Shown here: piece after piece, positions 1 to 9,506 of the stretch
How positions within the stretch are numbered: the stretch's first letter is position 1
Layout of the letters: the number at the start of each line of letters is the position of its first letter
From: Paenibacillus tuaregi
GTDB taxonomy: Bacteria; Bacillota; Bacilli; Paenibacillales; Paenibacillaceae
DNA length: 64,000 bases
Reading direction: 5' to 3'
Assembly: GCF_900086655.1 (NCBI RefSeq)
Contig: NZ_LT575476.1
Span: 2,026,503 to 2,090,502 of the forward strand
Program-made: the position numbers and the translations under genes
Notes under the pieces: generated by a model
What the model was told of the DNA's origin: nothing
Databases searched by the model: none
Seen by the model: only the letters and a program-made list of their open reading frames with translations

Positions 1-893
1 AAATCTGCTCAGAGTTCGTCTCGTATGACGTCATGTCGGTCTATCGGCTTAGCCGATCTTCTTCGACAGAAGCGTACAACCACGGACGGACACCGGCGGA
101 TACGTTAGCATTTCTGGAACAAAATGCTGCAGCGGGGGTGCCCGAGAATGTACAGGCAGCCCTTAAGATGTGGGACAGGGAGATGGGGAGAACAGCCATT
201 GAGGAACATGTTCTTCTCAGATGTAGGGATTCCGAGGCGGCTGAGGCGATTGCCGCTCACTTTGCGGGCAAACTTAAGCTTGAGAGAATCGGTCCGTTGA
301 ATTTCATTGTTCCGAAGGAGGAACTGGAGCGTGTTAGAAAGGGGCTTATGCAGCTGGAAATGTCTCCGCGCATGTCTGCAGCCGATGACGGGGCTGGGAT
401 GCCTGCCCGGAGAAAATACCCGAAGCTGGAGCAGAATCAGCTGGCAGGAAGCAGCACATGGTCCGGGCGGAGAAGACGAGACACAGCGGAAGTCACCGGA
501 ATTCCGGGCGGCCTTCCGGCTAAACGCGAGGTCTGCCAAGGTTTGATTGTATCTGGAGCCCCTGTTCATATTTATGAACCGGATGGCGCCTTCCCATCTC
601 CTGAAGAGCTGTTCCCGGGTATGGAAGAAGTCCCGGCAGGCTGGCTCAAGGAGATGAGGAACTATCATCCTTCCACTTCGAAATCCCTGATCCGGCAGGC
701 GCTGGCCTGGAAGACAAAAATCCTGCTGCGTTTGAATGGAGAGACCGCAGAGTTCTTGCCGCTGAGAATCTTTGAGCGTGATCCTTGGACTGCGGAGATG
801 CAAAGGCTTCCCGGAGGGGAGGCTGTGGAGCTCACACCGGCGGCATGGGAGGCCATCCGGCTTGAGCTGCCCAGTATCATCTTCAAGACCTGA
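1..893 (+). CDS. helicase-associated (XPB/Ssl2-like) domain protein, 5' end outside window
   Basis: The frame is open from the first base of the window, so this is the C-terminal part of a longer gene; the ATG at 33 is probably internal. Roughly the first 110 visible residues (YRLSR...STEAYNHGRT, then LLRCRDSEAAEAIAAHF) resemble the helicase-associated domain found in Firmicute proteins related to the XPB/Ssl2 N-terminal region. A low-complexity basic linker follows, then a C-terminal domain ending LELPSIIFKT that looks like the WYL-like end of such proteins. The role is inferred to be DNA- or helicase-linked; no catalytic motif is visible in this part. Family assignment is moderate because most of the protein is missing. 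Confidence 0.55.
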   Translation, partial: ICSEFVSYDVMSVYRLSRSSSTEAYNHGRTPADTLAFLEQNAAAGVPENVQAALKMWDREMGRTAIEEHVLLRCRDSEAAEAIAAHFAGKLKLERIGPLNFIVPKEELERVRKGLMQLEMSPRMSAADDGAGMPARRKYPKLEQNQLAGSSTWSGRRRRDTAEVTGIPGGLPAKREVCQGLIVSGAPVHIYEPDGAFPSPEELFPGMEEVPAGWLKEMRNYHPSTSKSLIRQALAWKTKILLRLNGETAEFLPLRIFERDPWTAEMQRLPGGEAVELTPAAWEAIRLELPSIIFKT

Positions 894-980
894 GGTTAAC
901 TCTTCTTATGGTGACCCGTTTATGATATATTAGTTATGTCTACCCAAGTGTAGAACACTTATAGAATTGGGATGAATTTC

Positions 981-1421
981 ATGAGCGTATCCGAGAAGAA
1001 GACGGTTGATATGGCCGAAATGCTTACTTACGCCTATGAATTAGGCGATATGATTAATAGCTCGACCTGTGTTGCGGATTATTTGTATTGGAAGCAGCAG
1101 GTTGAGAAAGATACAGAGGTGCAGGCACTAGTCAAGAAGCTGGCGGCCAAGAAGGAATTGTTCGAAGAGACCCAGCGGTTCGGTCACTTTCATCCGAATT
1201 ACCATGAAGCGATGGAGCGGGTGGCCGAAGTGGAGCGGGAACTTGAGCAGCATGAGTCGGTCAGCCGGTTCAAGCAGGCCGAGAAGGAGCTTGACGAGCT
1301 TCTGCACCAGATGTCAGAGACCATTGCTTACGCGGTGTCGGACAGCATTAAGGTTCCGGGCAACGATCCGAACCCGAAGGGCGGCGGATGCGGCAGCGGA
1401 GGCAAGTGCAGCTGCGGCTAG
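981..1421 (+). CDS. ylbF: YlbF-family regulator
   Basis: A 146-residue, mostly helical protein of the YlbF/YmcA family. In B. subtilis YlbF works with YmcA and YaaT (the Y-complex), which directs RNase Y mRNA processing and influences competence, biofilm formation and sporulation. The C-terminal tail is Gly/Cys-rich (GGGCGSGGKCSCG), matching the cysteines that bind an Fe-S cluster in the B. subtilis complex. The start at 981 is chosen over the ATG at 972 because GGGATGA lies 6 nt upstream. It is followed 44 nt later by ylbG, the same pair as in B. subtilis. Confidence 0.85.
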   Translation: MSVSEKKTVDMAEMLTYAYELGDMINSSTCVADYLYWKQQVEKDTEVQALVKKLAAKKELFEETQRFGHFHPNYHEAMERVAEVERELEQHESVSRFKQAEKELDELLHQMSETIAYAVSDSIKVPGNDPNPKGGGCGSGGKCSCG

Positions 1422-1465
1422 GAACTTGAATATTTTGGCGGGAGAAAGAGGGGCGAAGGTGCGCT

Positions 1466-1729
1466 ATGTTTCAAGAACGTACGGGTTACATTATTTGGGT
1501 AAGTGACTTGAAAGCAGCCAGGAACCTGGACAAGTACGGCAATGTGCACTATCTGTCCAAGCGAATGCATTATGTGGTGATGTATGTAAATGCGGACCGG
1601 GCTGAGGATATTATGAAGAATGTCCGCAAGCTTTCTTATGTAAGGAAGATTGAACGTTCTTACAGGAACGAAATCAAGACCGAGTATACGAAGGATGTGC
1701 CTGATAAAACCCAGTATTACGGTTTATAG
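1466..1729 (+). CDS. ylbG: YlbG family protein (UPF0298/DUF2129)
   Basis: An 87-residue protein whose opening (MFQERTGYIIWVSDLKAARN), central MHYVVMYVNAD segment and charged C-terminus are typical of the YlbG family. Its function is not established. It sits directly after ylbF, as in B. subtilis, and ends 42 nt before a strong hairpin terminator, so the two genes probably share a transcript. Length is normal for the family. Confidence 0.85.
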   Translation: MFQERTGYIIWVSDLKAARNLDKYGNVHYLSKRMHYVVMYVNADRAEDIMKNVRKLSYVRKIERSYRNEIKTEYTKDVPDKTQYYGL

Positions 1730-1770
1730 TATTGGATTGACCATCTTGTATTGGTGTTTTGAACCCACAA

Positions 1771-1811
1771 GTGCAGATACAGTATCTTTTGATGCTGTGT
1801 CTGCACTTTTT
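1771..1811 (+). terminator. intrinsic terminator of ylbF-ylbG
   Basis: A 16-bp stem (left arm 1771-1786, right arm 1791-1806) with three G-T wobbles closes a TTTT loop and is followed by TTTTT. This is one of the strongest hairpins in the window. Confidence 0.9.
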
Positions 1812-2168
1812 GTTATTGCAAAAATGAAAAAAATGTTTTTTGACTTCATTTTGTCTAAAATGATATATTTTGTCTTGATATATATTGGACCGAAAGGGCT
1901 TCCAGAGCGGTTTTTTTTGCCCCTGTGGGGGTGCTGAAGTAACATATGTGAAATCTAAGCAATATGTCCTTCCTACCTAACCTTCTACTTCAAGAAACAG
2001 GTTTTGCTCATTCCATCACTCCATCCTATGAAAATAATGAAAATAGGAATATGTAACTTTTATACTCATAGACTTGTTATAAATAATGAAACATTGTACA
2101 TATCTGTTACGTATCACTTAGGAAATACATCAGATATAAAGACATAAATCGACAACAATTGTTGTAAC
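1812..2168. promoter_or_regulatory. AT-rich intergenic region with 14-bp palindrome
   Basis: No gene is visible here. The region is AT-rich and contains a perfect 14-bp palindrome, ACAACAATTGTTGT, at 2152-2165, ending 3 nt before a candidate -35 box. The position suits an operator acting on the small gene at 2252. The cognate regulator is unknown. Confidence 0.45.
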
Positions 2169-2197
2169 TTGTAGTTTATTAGGATTTAATGTAAGAT
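2169..2197 (+). promoter_or_regulatory. candidate sigma-A promoter for the 145-aa gene
   Basis: -35 TTGTAG (2169-2174), 17-bp spacer, -10 TAAGAT (2192-2197). It lies about 55 nt upstream of the start codon at 2252 and just downstream of the palindrome at 2152-2165. Confidence 0.5.
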
Positions 2198-2251
2198 AGT
2201 GGGTAAATATACTTAGATATAAAGACCTATATATGGTAGGGGGGTGTAGTA

Positions 2252-2689
2252 GTGAGAGATAAAATTATGGAGAGATGGAATACCTACGAGGCTTTTTTCG
2301 TGCAGCTTGGTGATAAGAAGGTTGCAGACATCATTATCACGAACCACGCTAAGATCAGATATAACGACCGGATTTCTCAAAAATTCGGGGACTCCGATGA
2401 AATTGCAGCTTGGCTGTGGGAGTGCCTTAAACAGAACCGGATGGTTTCATACTACCGGAATGAAGAGGACGTGTACCTGATCGATGAGGATATCGTTGTG
2501 GTAGCTGAATTTACCGAACTGCCGGGAGAAGTGGACATCTCGGGGAATCCGTTACATAAGATGATTATTGTGACCTTTCTCGGTAAAATGTCTCAAACTA
2601 TTGAGCTACGAGACCTGAAATCATACTACTCTTGGCTCCGACACTCACGCCGAATGACCCTAATGAAGAACAGCCGCAAACGTAAGTAG
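2252..2689 (+). CDS. hypothetical protein, 145 aa
   Basis: I do not recognise a characterised family. The GTG start at 2252 is preceded by GGGGGGTG at good spacing. The protein is soluble, with alternating acidic and basic patches, no signal peptide and no membrane segment, and ends in a very basic tail (SRRMTLMKNSRKRK). The motif ITNHAKIRYNDRI followed by beta-strand-like stretches (EDVYLIDEDIVVVAEF, KMIIVTFLG) suggests a compact alpha/beta fold, and the basic tail could contact nucleic acid; both points are inference. It is monocistronic, with its own promoter candidate, upstream palindrome and terminator. Confidence 0.6.
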   Translation: MRDKIMERWNTYEAFFVQLGDKKVADIIITNHAKIRYNDRISQKFGDSDEIAAWLWECLKQNRMVSYYRNEEDVYLIDEDIVVVAEFTELPGEVDISGNPLHKMIIVTFLGKMSQTIELRDLKSYYSWLRHSRRMTLMKNSRKRK

Positions 2690-2711
2690 ATGGATGAATA
2701 CGTTAATCAGA

Positions 2712-2748
2712 AGACACGGGGAAGTCTTATTCCCTGGTGTCTTTTTTT
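2712..2748 (+). terminator. intrinsic terminator
   Basis: Interrupted stem AGACAC...GTGTCT with an inner GGG/CCC, followed by a run of seven T. It ends the transcript of the gene at 2252-2689. Confidence 0.8.
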
Positions 2749-2795
2749 GTTATTAGAGGCATGCTATTGTAGAAGGAATGAAAGGACGGGGAAGT

Positions 2796-3701
2796 ATGGC
2801 TCTTAATTATCATCAGCTTCATATTTTTTATACAGTTGCGGAAAAAGGGAGCTTCTCGGCAGCCGCGCAGGCCCTGCATATGACCCAGCCTGCTGTGACC
2901 ATGCAGATTCAGTCGTTGGAGGATTACTTTGGCACGAAGCTTCTGCTTCGTTCGACTAAACGGATTGAGCTTACGGAAGCGGGAAAGGCGCTGATGCCCT
3001 ACGCGGAAAGAGGTATTTCTCTAATGCGCGAGACAGATAGCGCCATGGCCCAGTTTACGCAGATGCTGGAAGGAAGGCTCCAGCTTGGCGCGAGCCTGAC
3101 GATCGGCGAATATGTGCTGCCCCGCCTGCTGGGGCCGTTCAGTCAGCAGTATCCGAGCATTAGTATTGTGCTCAAGGTGATGAACACCGCCGAAATTCTG
3201 GAGCAGATTCTTCACCATCAGCTCAGCTTCGGACTGGTAGAGGCGGCTGTACAGCATCCTGACATGGTTATGGAGCCGGTTATGGAGGATGAGCTTAAGC
3301 TGATCGTACCGGCTGGACATCCCTTGTCGGCGCTTCCTAAGGTTCACTTGGCTGAGGTTCTGGAGTATCCTTTCGTCCTGAGAGAGAAGGGTTCAGGAAC
3401 CCGTCAGGTGATGGAGGAAGAACTCAGCCGGCTGTCCGTGCCATCGGATTCCGTCAAGACGGTGATGGATCTTGGAAGCACAGGGGCGGTAAAATCCGCG
3501 GTTGAAGCAGGGTTTGGCATTACGATGCTCTCGCCTTCTTCAGTGAAGCACGAGGTCGCCCTTGGCCTGCTGAAGATTCTTGATATCCAGGGTGTCTCGT
3601 TCAAAAGATATTTCTACTCCATCTACTTAAAATCAACGCTGTTGCCGACTTCGGCCGTGACCTTCCTGGATTTTCTGCGGAAGCAAAGGCTGCCCTTGTA
3701 A
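2796..3701 (+). CDS. LysR-family transcriptional regulator
   Basis: A 301-residue regulator. The N-terminal winged helix-turn-helix (NYHQLHIFYTVAEKGSFSAAA, then MTQPAVTMQIQSLE) is a clear LysR DNA-binding domain, and residues from about 90 onward form the periplasmic-binding-like effector domain. The start at 2796 is preferred over the ATG at 2778 because AAAGGA lies 9 nt upstream, whereas the upstream candidate has its purine run touching the ATG. The sequence is of the CysL/YwfK type, often linked to sulfur or selenium metabolism, but no effector can be assigned. It ends 32 nt before the PHP phosphoesterase gene and may be cotranscribed with it. Confidence 0.88.
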   Translation: MALNYHQLHIFYTVAEKGSFSAAAQALHMTQPAVTMQIQSLEDYFGTKLLLRSTKRIELTEAGKALMPYAERGISLMRETDSAMAQFTQMLEGRLQLGASLTIGEYVLPRLLGPFSQQYPSISIVLKVMNTAEILEQILHHQLSFGLVEAAVQHPDMVMEPVMEDELKLIVPAGHPLSALPKVHLAEVLEYPFVLREKGSGTRQVMEEELSRLSVPSDSVKTVMDLGSTGAVKSAVEAGFGITMLSPSSVKHEVALGLLKILDIQGVSFKRYFYSIYLKSTLLPTSAVTFLDFLRKQRLPL

Positions 3702-3733
3702 TGGCGGCAAACCAGCTATGAGGAGGCAAAACT

Positions 3734-4597
3734 ATGAGTAATGTTGATTGTTCCGGACGCTGTGATCTCCACACTCATACCCAGGCTTCGGACGGGATGA
3801 ACAGTCCTGCTGAGAATGTCCATCTAGCTAAGCAAAAGGAACTGGCGGCAATCGGAATTACTGATCATGATACGGTGGCAGGCATCCCCCAGGCGGTTCA
3901 AGCTGGGCTGAAATATGGAATCACCGTAGTCCCTGGGGTGGAGATCAGCACCCGCATGGAGGGCAAGGATATTCATATCCTCGGATACCATCTTCGTTAT
4001 GAGGACCCGATCCTGCTGTCGCGGCTGGATAATTTGAGAACGGCCAGAGCGGGCAGAAACGGAAAGATCCTGGACAAGCTTGGCGAGCTTGGGATTGAGA
4101 TCACGATGGAAGAGGTCATTGCCGGACGGGGAAGAGAGCTTGGCCCTGACGACAGCATCGGAAGGCCCCATATCGCTCAGGTGCTGGTCAGTAAAGGTTA
4201 CGCCGCCGATATGCGGGAGGCTTTCGACAAGTATCTTGCTGAAGGGGCGGCGGCTTACATCTCCCTGCCCAAGGTTACGCCGCTTGAAGCTTTTACCTGG
4301 ATCAGGGAAGCTGGGGGAGTGCCTGTCATTGCCCACCCTGGACTGTATGGCAACGATGAACTGGTCGCCCGGATTATTGAGGAAGGGAAGCCCGCCGGGA
4401 TCGAAGTGTACCACTCTGATCACGGGCCGGAGGATGAGGCGCGTTATATCCAGCTGGCCGCACAATATGGCCTGATCATGACAGGAGGCTCGGATTATCA
4501 CGGCATTCGGCAGGGCAAGGTGTTCCACGGGGACCTCGGAAGCCGGTCCGTTGGTCTAGAGGTGCTTGAGCAGCTGCGCAGTAAGGCGGGGTTGTGA
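3734..4597 (+). CDS. PHP domain phosphoesterase (YciV/TrpH type)
   Basis: A 287-residue PHP-domain protein. Metal-binding motifs are visible: HTH at residues 13-15, DHD at 44-46 inside GITDHDTVAGI, a central PVIAHPG, and GGSDYHG near the C-terminus. Characterised relatives are manganese-dependent phosphatases of 3',5'- or 5'-nucleotides (RNase AM/TrpH). The start follows GAGGAGGC with good spacing. The gene is preceded by a LysR regulator and ends at a bidirectional terminator facing rqcH. The exact substrate is not determinable from sequence. Confidence 0.85.
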   Translation: MSNVDCSGRCDLHTHTQASDGMNSPAENVHLAKQKELAAIGITDHDTVAGIPQAVQAGLKYGITVVPGVEISTRMEGKDIHILGYHLRYEDPILLSRLDNLRTARAGRNGKILDKLGELGIEITMEEVIAGRGRELGPDDSIGRPHIAQVLVSKGYAADMREAFDKYLAEGAAAYISLPKVTPLEAFTWIREAGGVPVIAHPGLYGNDELVARIIEEGKPAGIEVYHSDHGPEDEARYIQLAAQYGLIMTGGSDYHGIRQGKVFHGDLGSRSVGLEVLEQLRSKAGL

Positions 4598-4643
4598 GTG
4601 TTTTACAACGAACCTGACGAAACAGACGTATATATTTAAAAGC

Positions 4644-4683
4644 AAAAGAGGTACCCGGCTTGCTTGCCGGGCACCTCTTTTTT
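4644..4683. terminator. bidirectional terminator between the PHP gene and rqcH
   Basis: Long stem AAAAGAGGT-CCCGGC / GCCGGG-ACCTCTTTT around a TTGCTT loop, with A-rich and T-rich flanks on opposite sides. It can end transcription from both converging genes. Confidence 0.88.
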
Positions 4684-4699
4684 ACTGCGTATTAACCTG

Positions 4700-6463
4700 T
4701 TAACCGTTTTTGATCACGCTTTTCAGGCTCTTGATCCGCTCTTCATCAGGGGTGATATAGAGCGTCTTCTGATGATCATAAATGACGAATCCAGGCTTGG
4801 CGCCGCTCGGCTTGCGCACATGACGGATCAGGGTGCAGTCCACCGGTACGCTGCTGGACTGTTTGGCCTGGCTGAAATAGGCGGCAAGCTGGGCCGCTTC
4901 CTCCAAGGTGGCTTCTCCGAAGGACGCGCTGCGGATAACTACGTGCGAGCCTGGAATGTCCTTGGTATGCAGCCAGGTATCACTGCTGCTGGCCAGCTTG
5001 TTGGTCACATACTCATTCTGGAGATTGTTCTTGCCTACATAAATCTCGATGCCTTCGGAAGAAGTATACATGTGAAGAGTCGGACGGCCGTCCTTTTTCT
5101 TCTTCCGCGTCTTCTTGCTCCGGTCTCTGAGATAACCCTGCTGAATCAGCTCTTCCCTGATTTCATCCACATCGTTTAAGGATGCAAAAGCAAGCTGCTG
5201 AAGCAGCCCCTCCAGATATACAATCTCCTCGTTCGTAAGCTTAAGCTGTTCATCGATGACAGCCAGGCTGTTCTTGAATTTGTTGTATTTTTTGAAATAC
5301 CGTTGGGCATTTTCTGACGGGGTCAGCAGTGGATCAAGCGGAATCCGCTCCAGGGCCTGGTTCTCATCATAATAGTTGACAAGCTGGGTTTCCTTGTCCC
5401 CCTTATTTATCTGATGCAGGGAAGCAAGCAGCAGCTCTCCCCAGATGCGGTAGCGTTCCGCATCCTCGGCCTCTTCCAGATCCTCATTCAGCTTGCTGAG
5501 CTTTTTGATATTTTTGGTCCGCTCATTCTGCAGGAAGCGAATCAGATCGCCGACCTTTTGCTTGACCGTATCGCGCTCGGCCTTGTCCCCGTAATAGTCC
5601 TCAAGACACTTGCTGATTGAATCATAGCGCTTCGCCTCCCCTTGAATCAGGGTGAGAGGAATCGCGGAGAAGATGCTTTTTCCCTTGGCGTTGTCCCCAA
5701 TAACCGGAGCATAGCGGTGCTCCCTAACTTCATTCATGATTTGTGCAAAAGACTCCCAGAGCGCTTCGATTGACGGCTTCTGACCGGAATCCCCATTCGC
5801 ATGCTCTGCCCGGTGGTTGATCTCCTGGGCAATCAACGGGCTCATCCCGCTGAACGTATTCACGAGCCAGCCGGAGGCCTTCTCCGCCGCAAAGTCCGCT
5901 GCGGCCGCATGATAGGCGGCGATAAAAGCTTGCTTGTCCGTTTCCAGCGGATTTATTTTGTGCTGCTGAGGCGGCTCGGTATAGCTGAAGCCAGGCATCA
6001 CGACACGATAGCTGCTGATGGATGGTGTAACGTGGTGAATTCCATCAAGCTGTGTGCCAGTGGCCGGGTCAATCAGAATGATGTTGCTGTGGCGCCCCAT
6101 CAGTTCAATAATAATCCGCTTGGTGGACACATCCCCAAGCTCATCCCGCTGGCGGACGTCGATATGAATGGTCCGCTCGAGCCCCTGCTGAGTGACCGCT
6201 TCAATGACGCCGCCCTCACAGTGTTTGCGGAACAGCATGCAGAACATAGGGGCTTCCTGTGGATTGAGGAAGCTGCTCTCTGTGAAATGCACCCGCGGGT
6301 AAGTCGGGTTCGCCGAAAGAATCAGGCGCCGGTTCTCTCCCTGGGCTCTAAGATTAAGAATGATATCGCTGGTTGAAGGCTGGTGTATTTTATTAATTCG
6401 TCCGCCAACGCAGAGCTGCAGCTCGTGTACGATGGCCCGGGTAACAATTCCGTCTAGTGCCAT
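4700..6463 (-). CDS. rqcH: RqcH-type ribosome quality control factor (NFACT/FbpA family)
   Basis: A 587-residue protein of the NFACT family, equivalent to B. subtilis YloA/RqcH. RqcH binds stalled 50S subunits carrying peptidyl-tRNA and recruits alanyl-tRNA to add C-terminal Ala tails; older names call it a fibronectin-binding protein. The NFACT-N region occupies about 1-200, a coiled-coil about 270-430, and the NFACT-R region about 460-565 (EIYVGKNNLQNEYVT, WLHTKDIPGSHVVIRS). The dipeptide essential in B. subtilis RqcH (Asp-Arg) reads Glu96-Arg97 here (GLERTIHI), a conservative change. An AGGAG motif sits upstream of the start. It is divergent from the Ca2+ ATPase gene, as yloA and yloB neighbour each other in B. 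subtilis. Confidence 0.9.
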   Translation of the reverse strand: MALDGIVTRAIVHELQLCVGGRINKIHQPSTSDIILNLRAQGENRRLILSANPTYPRVHFTESSFLNPQEAPMFCMLFRKHCEGGVIEAVTQQGLERTIHIDVRQRDELGDVSTKRIIIELMGRHSNIILIDPATGTQLDGIHHVTPSISSYRVVMPGFSYTEPPQQHKINPLETDKQAFIAAYHAAAADFAAEKASGWLVNTFSGMSPLIAQEINHRAEHANGDSGQKPSIEALWESFAQIMNEVREHRYAPVIGDNAKGKSIFSAIPLTLIQGEAKRYDSISKCLEDYYGDKAERDTVKQKVGDLIRFLQNERTKNIKKLSKLNEDLEEAEDAERYRIWGELLLASLHQINKGDKETQLVNYYDENQALERIPLDPLLTPSENAQRYFKKYNKFKNSLAVIDEQLKLTNEEIVYLEGLLQQLAFASLNDVDEIREELIQQGYLRDRSKKTRKKKKDGRPTLHMYTSSEGIEIYVGKNNLQNEYVTNKLASSSDTWLHTKDIPGSHVVIRSASFGEATLEEAAQLAAYFSQAKQSSSVPVDCTLIRHVRKPSGAKPGFVIYDHQKTLYITPDEERIKSLKSVIKNG

Positions 6464-6644
6464 ATTCTTGGATTCTCCTGTCTATTCATACGTCTTCTCG
6501 TTCTATGATGCCATAGATGGAGCAAAAACTTAAGGCCTGACCGTGTGATATTTTGGGACTTGCCTGAATACATTTACCCAGTAAGAGGGTGGATAAGCCG
6601 TCACACTGCCAAATATGCGGGAAATACGGGAGGGAATTGCGAGC

Positions 6645-9437
6645 ATGGATCAAAAAAAATGGCACCAGTGGAGTGCCGATGAGCTCTTGCAAAAGTTCGC
6701 CGTCGAACAGGACCAGGGCTTGACCCTTGAAGAAGCCGAGCGACGGCGTGAAGAGAGCGGATGGAATGAGCTTTCCGAAGCGAAGCGCATCTCACCGCTG
6801 ATTCTGTTTTTGAACCAGTTTAAAGATTTTATGATGCTGATTCTGATGGGCGCAACCTTGGTATCCGGGCTGTTGGGCGAGTATCTGGATGCCATCACGA
6901 TCGTGGCCATCATTGTGTTAAACGGGGTGCTTGGCTTCATCCAGGAGTTCCGGGCCGAGAGATCGCTCCGTGCGCTTAAACAGCTGTCGGCGCCTCATGC
7001 TAAGGTCATCCGTTCAGGAGTTACCCAGGATGTTCCTGCGAGGGAGCTTGTGCCGGGCGACATCGTTGTACTGGAGAGCGGGGACCGGATTCCTGCGGAT
7101 CTGCGGTGGCTGAAGACGAACAGCTGTGATGTGGAGGAGTCCGCATTGACCGGGGAATCCCACCCGTCAGGCAAAATAACGGAGGCCATTGCCGCGGACG
7201 AAGTGCCGCTCGGAGATCAGAAGAACCTTGGCTTTATGGGCACGATGGTTACACGCGGGACAGGCAAGGGAGTTGTGATCCGCACGGGGATGGATACCGA
7301 GATGGGCAAAATTGCGGATCTCATCCAAAGCACGGAAGCTCAGGAGACTCCGCTGCAGCGCCGGCTGGATCAGCTGGGCAAAATCCTGATCATGCTCTCG
7401 CTGGGCCTCACGATTCTTGTGGTGCTTGCCGGCATTCTGCATGGACAGCCTGCGGGCAGCATGTTCTTCGCCGGAGTCAGCTTAGCGGTGGCCGCGATCC
7501 CGGAAGGCCTTCCTGCCATTGTGACGATCGCCCTTGCACTCGGTGTGCAGCGCATGATTAAGCGCAAGGCCATCGTCCGCAAGCTTCCTTCCGTTGAAAC
7601 GCTCGGCTGTGCCACGGTGATCTGCTCTGATAAGACCGGTACACTGACCCAGAATAAGATGACCGTCAAACAGGTGTGGCTGGAAGGGCGGTCTTATGAA
7701 GTCACCGGGGATGGTTATGAGCCATCGGGACACATTCTGCATGAAGGAAGGCCCGCTGATTTCAAGAAAGAGTCAAGCCTTCGCAGACTGATGCAGATCA
7801 GTGCGCTGTGCAACAACGCCGAAATCTACGAATCCACGGGGGATCAGACCCGCAGCAAGAAAAAGACTAAGGATGATCTCGGCCCGCAGTGGCTTTTGAA
7901 GGGAGATCCGACTGAAGGAGCGCTGCTTACTCTTGCATCCAAGGCAGGCTTTCCCAAACAGTCTTTAAACAGCATCTATCAAAGAGAGCTGGAGTTCCCG
8001 TTTGATTCAGACCGCAAAAGAATGTCAGTTATCGTCAGCCATCAGGGAGGCAAGCTCAGCTATGTCAAGGGCGCGCCGGATATGCTGCTGGACCGATGCT
8101 CCTATATCTTATGGGAAGGAAACGTGGTGCCGCTCACAGGCACGCTTCGGCAGAAGGTTGCGGCTGCGAACGAGAGTATGGCCCGCTCGGCCTTGCGGGT
8201 TCTGGGCCTTGCCTATCGTGATCTCCGGCCGAGCGACAGCACCGCTTCCGCGGAAGACGTGGAAGCCCAGCTGATCTTTGTCGGACTGACCGGGATGATT
8301 GACCCGCCGCGCAAGGAGGTGCGCGAGGCCATCTCCATCTGCCGCCGCGCCGGAATCAAGACCGTGATGATTACAGGCGACCACGGCTTGACAGCGGAGG
8401 CTATTGCGAGTGAGCTTGGCATCATGGCAAGGGGCGGCTTGTCGCTTGCAGGCCATCAGCTGGCAGCCATGAGCGATGACGAGCTGGATAAGCAGGTGGA
8501 CAACGTGTACGTATACTCCCGCGTTTCTCCTGAGCATAAGCTTCGAATCGTGAAATCCCTGCAGCGCAAAGGGCATGTCGTCGCCATGACAGGAGACGGC
8601 GTGAATGATGCCCCGGCCATTAAGGCAGCCGATATCGGCATTGCGATGGGGATCACGGGAACGGATGTATCCAAGGAAGCGTCATCCCTCATTCTCAATG
8701 ATGATAATTTCTCGACCATTGTGGCCGCCATTGAAGAGGGACGAAGCATCTATGAGAATATCCGGAAGTTTATCCGGTATCTGCTTGCCTCCAATGTAGG
8801 CGAAATCCTCACGATGTTCTTTGCGATGATGGCCGGACTGCCGCTGCCGCTCCTGCCGATCCAGATTCTGTGGGTCAATCTCGTGACCGATGGTCTGCCA
8901 GCGATGGCTCTTGGAGTAGATCAGCCTGAGAAGGATCTGATGGAACATAAGCCGAGAGGCGCCACCGAGAATATTTTTGCGCGCAGGTTAGGCTGGAAAA
9001 TCATCAGCCGGGGGATCCTCATTGGTTTGTGTACACTCGGCGCTTTCTGGATCACGCTGAAGGCAGGTCCGGATAGTCCGGAGCAGCTGCTTCTCGCCCA
9101 GTCCGTGGCATTTGCCACACTCGTTCTGGCCCAGTTAATCCATGTTTTTGACTGCCGGAGCTCGCGTTCAATTTTCCACCGGAATATCTTTCAAAATAAA
9201 TACCTGGTGTTCGCCGTGTTCTCGTCCCTGCTGCTGATGCTGGCTGTGTTCTACATCGAGCCGCTGCAGCCGATCTTCAAAACGGTAGCCCTGGGACCTC
9301 GTGAGTGGGCCATCGCCTTCGTTGCAGGGGGGATTCCAACGTTCCTGATGGGAGCCGGAAGCGTGCTGTCGACGAAGAAACGCAAAGCTGGACCCCGCCG
9401 TACGCTGCCGGTGAATAGTACAAATATTCGGGCATAA
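6645..9437 (+). CDS. P-type Ca2+-transporting ATPase (SERCA type, YloB-like)
   Basis: A 930-residue P2A-type ATPase that would pump Ca2+ across the membrane using ATP. Visible motifs are the actuator TGES at 169-172, the ion-binding AAIPEGLPA in M4, the phosphorylation site DKTGTLT beginning at Asp329, the hinge GDGVNDAP at 650-657, and M6 [13 protein letters not shown]. About ten hydrophobic segments are present. The start at 6645 follows GGAGG with 10-nt spacing; an upstream ATG at 6615 lacks a convincing ribosome site. The orthologue in B. subtilis (YloB) is made in sporulation, but no sporulation promoter was identified here. Confidence 0.92.
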   Translation: MDQKKWHQWSADELLQKFAVEQDQGLTLEEAERRREESGWNELSEAKRISPLILFLNQFKDFMMLILMGATLVSGLLGEYLDAITIVAIIVLNGVLGFIQEFRAERSLRALKQLSAPHAKVIRSGVTQDVPARELVPGDIVVLESGDRIPADLRWLKTNSCDVEESALTGESHPSGKITEAIAADEVPLGDQKNLGFMGTMVTRGTGKGVVIRTGMDTEMGKIADLIQSTEAQETPLQRRLDQLGKILIMLSLGLTILVVLAGILHGQPAGSMFFAGVSLAVAAIPEGLPAIVTIALALGVQRMIKRKAIVRKLPSVETLGCATVICSDKTGTLTQNKMTVKQVWLEGRSYEVTGDGYEPSGHILHEGRPADFKKESSLRRLMQISALCNNAEIYESTGDQTRSKKKTKDDLGPQWLLKGDPTEGALLTLASKAGFPKQSLNSIYQRELEFPFDSDRKRMSVIVSHQGGKLSYVKGAPDMLLDRCSYILWEGNVVPLTGTLRQKVAAANESMARSALRVLGLAYRDLRPSDSTASAEDVEAQLIFVGLTGMIDPPRKEVREAISICRRAGIKTVMITGDHGLTAEAIASELGIMARGGLSLAGHQLAAMSDDELDKQVDNVYVYSRVSPEHKLRIVKSLQRKGHVVAMTGDGVNDAPAIKAADIGIAMGITGTDVSKEASSLILNDDNFSTIVAAIEEGRSIYENIRKFIRYLLASNVGEILTMFFAMMAGLPLPLLPIQILWVNLVTDGLPAMALGVDQPEKDLMEHKPRGATENIFARRLGWKIISRGILIGLCTLGAFWITLKAGPDSPEQLLLAQSVAFATLVLAQLIHVFDCRSSRSIFHRNIFQNKYLVFAVFSSLLLMLAVFYIEPLQPIFKTVALGPREWAIAFVAGGIPTFLMGAGSVLSTKKRKAGPRRTLPVNSTNIRA

Positions 9438-9506
9438 AATGAATAGCATTTCCTCTCCCGAAAATATAGACTTACTCCATAAGAACCTTTAAAGAGAGGG
9501 ATTGCT

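Noticed and set aside
33..35. ATG at 33 as the true start of the first gene
   Set aside because: The frame is open to the window edge and the residues before the ATG continue the same helicase-associated domain, so the start is outside the window.
4664..5179. A 171-codon open frame on the plus strand
   Set aside because: It lies wholly within rqcH and the adjacent terminator on the opposite strand. rqcH is unmistakable, and the opposing frame starts inside the terminator stem.
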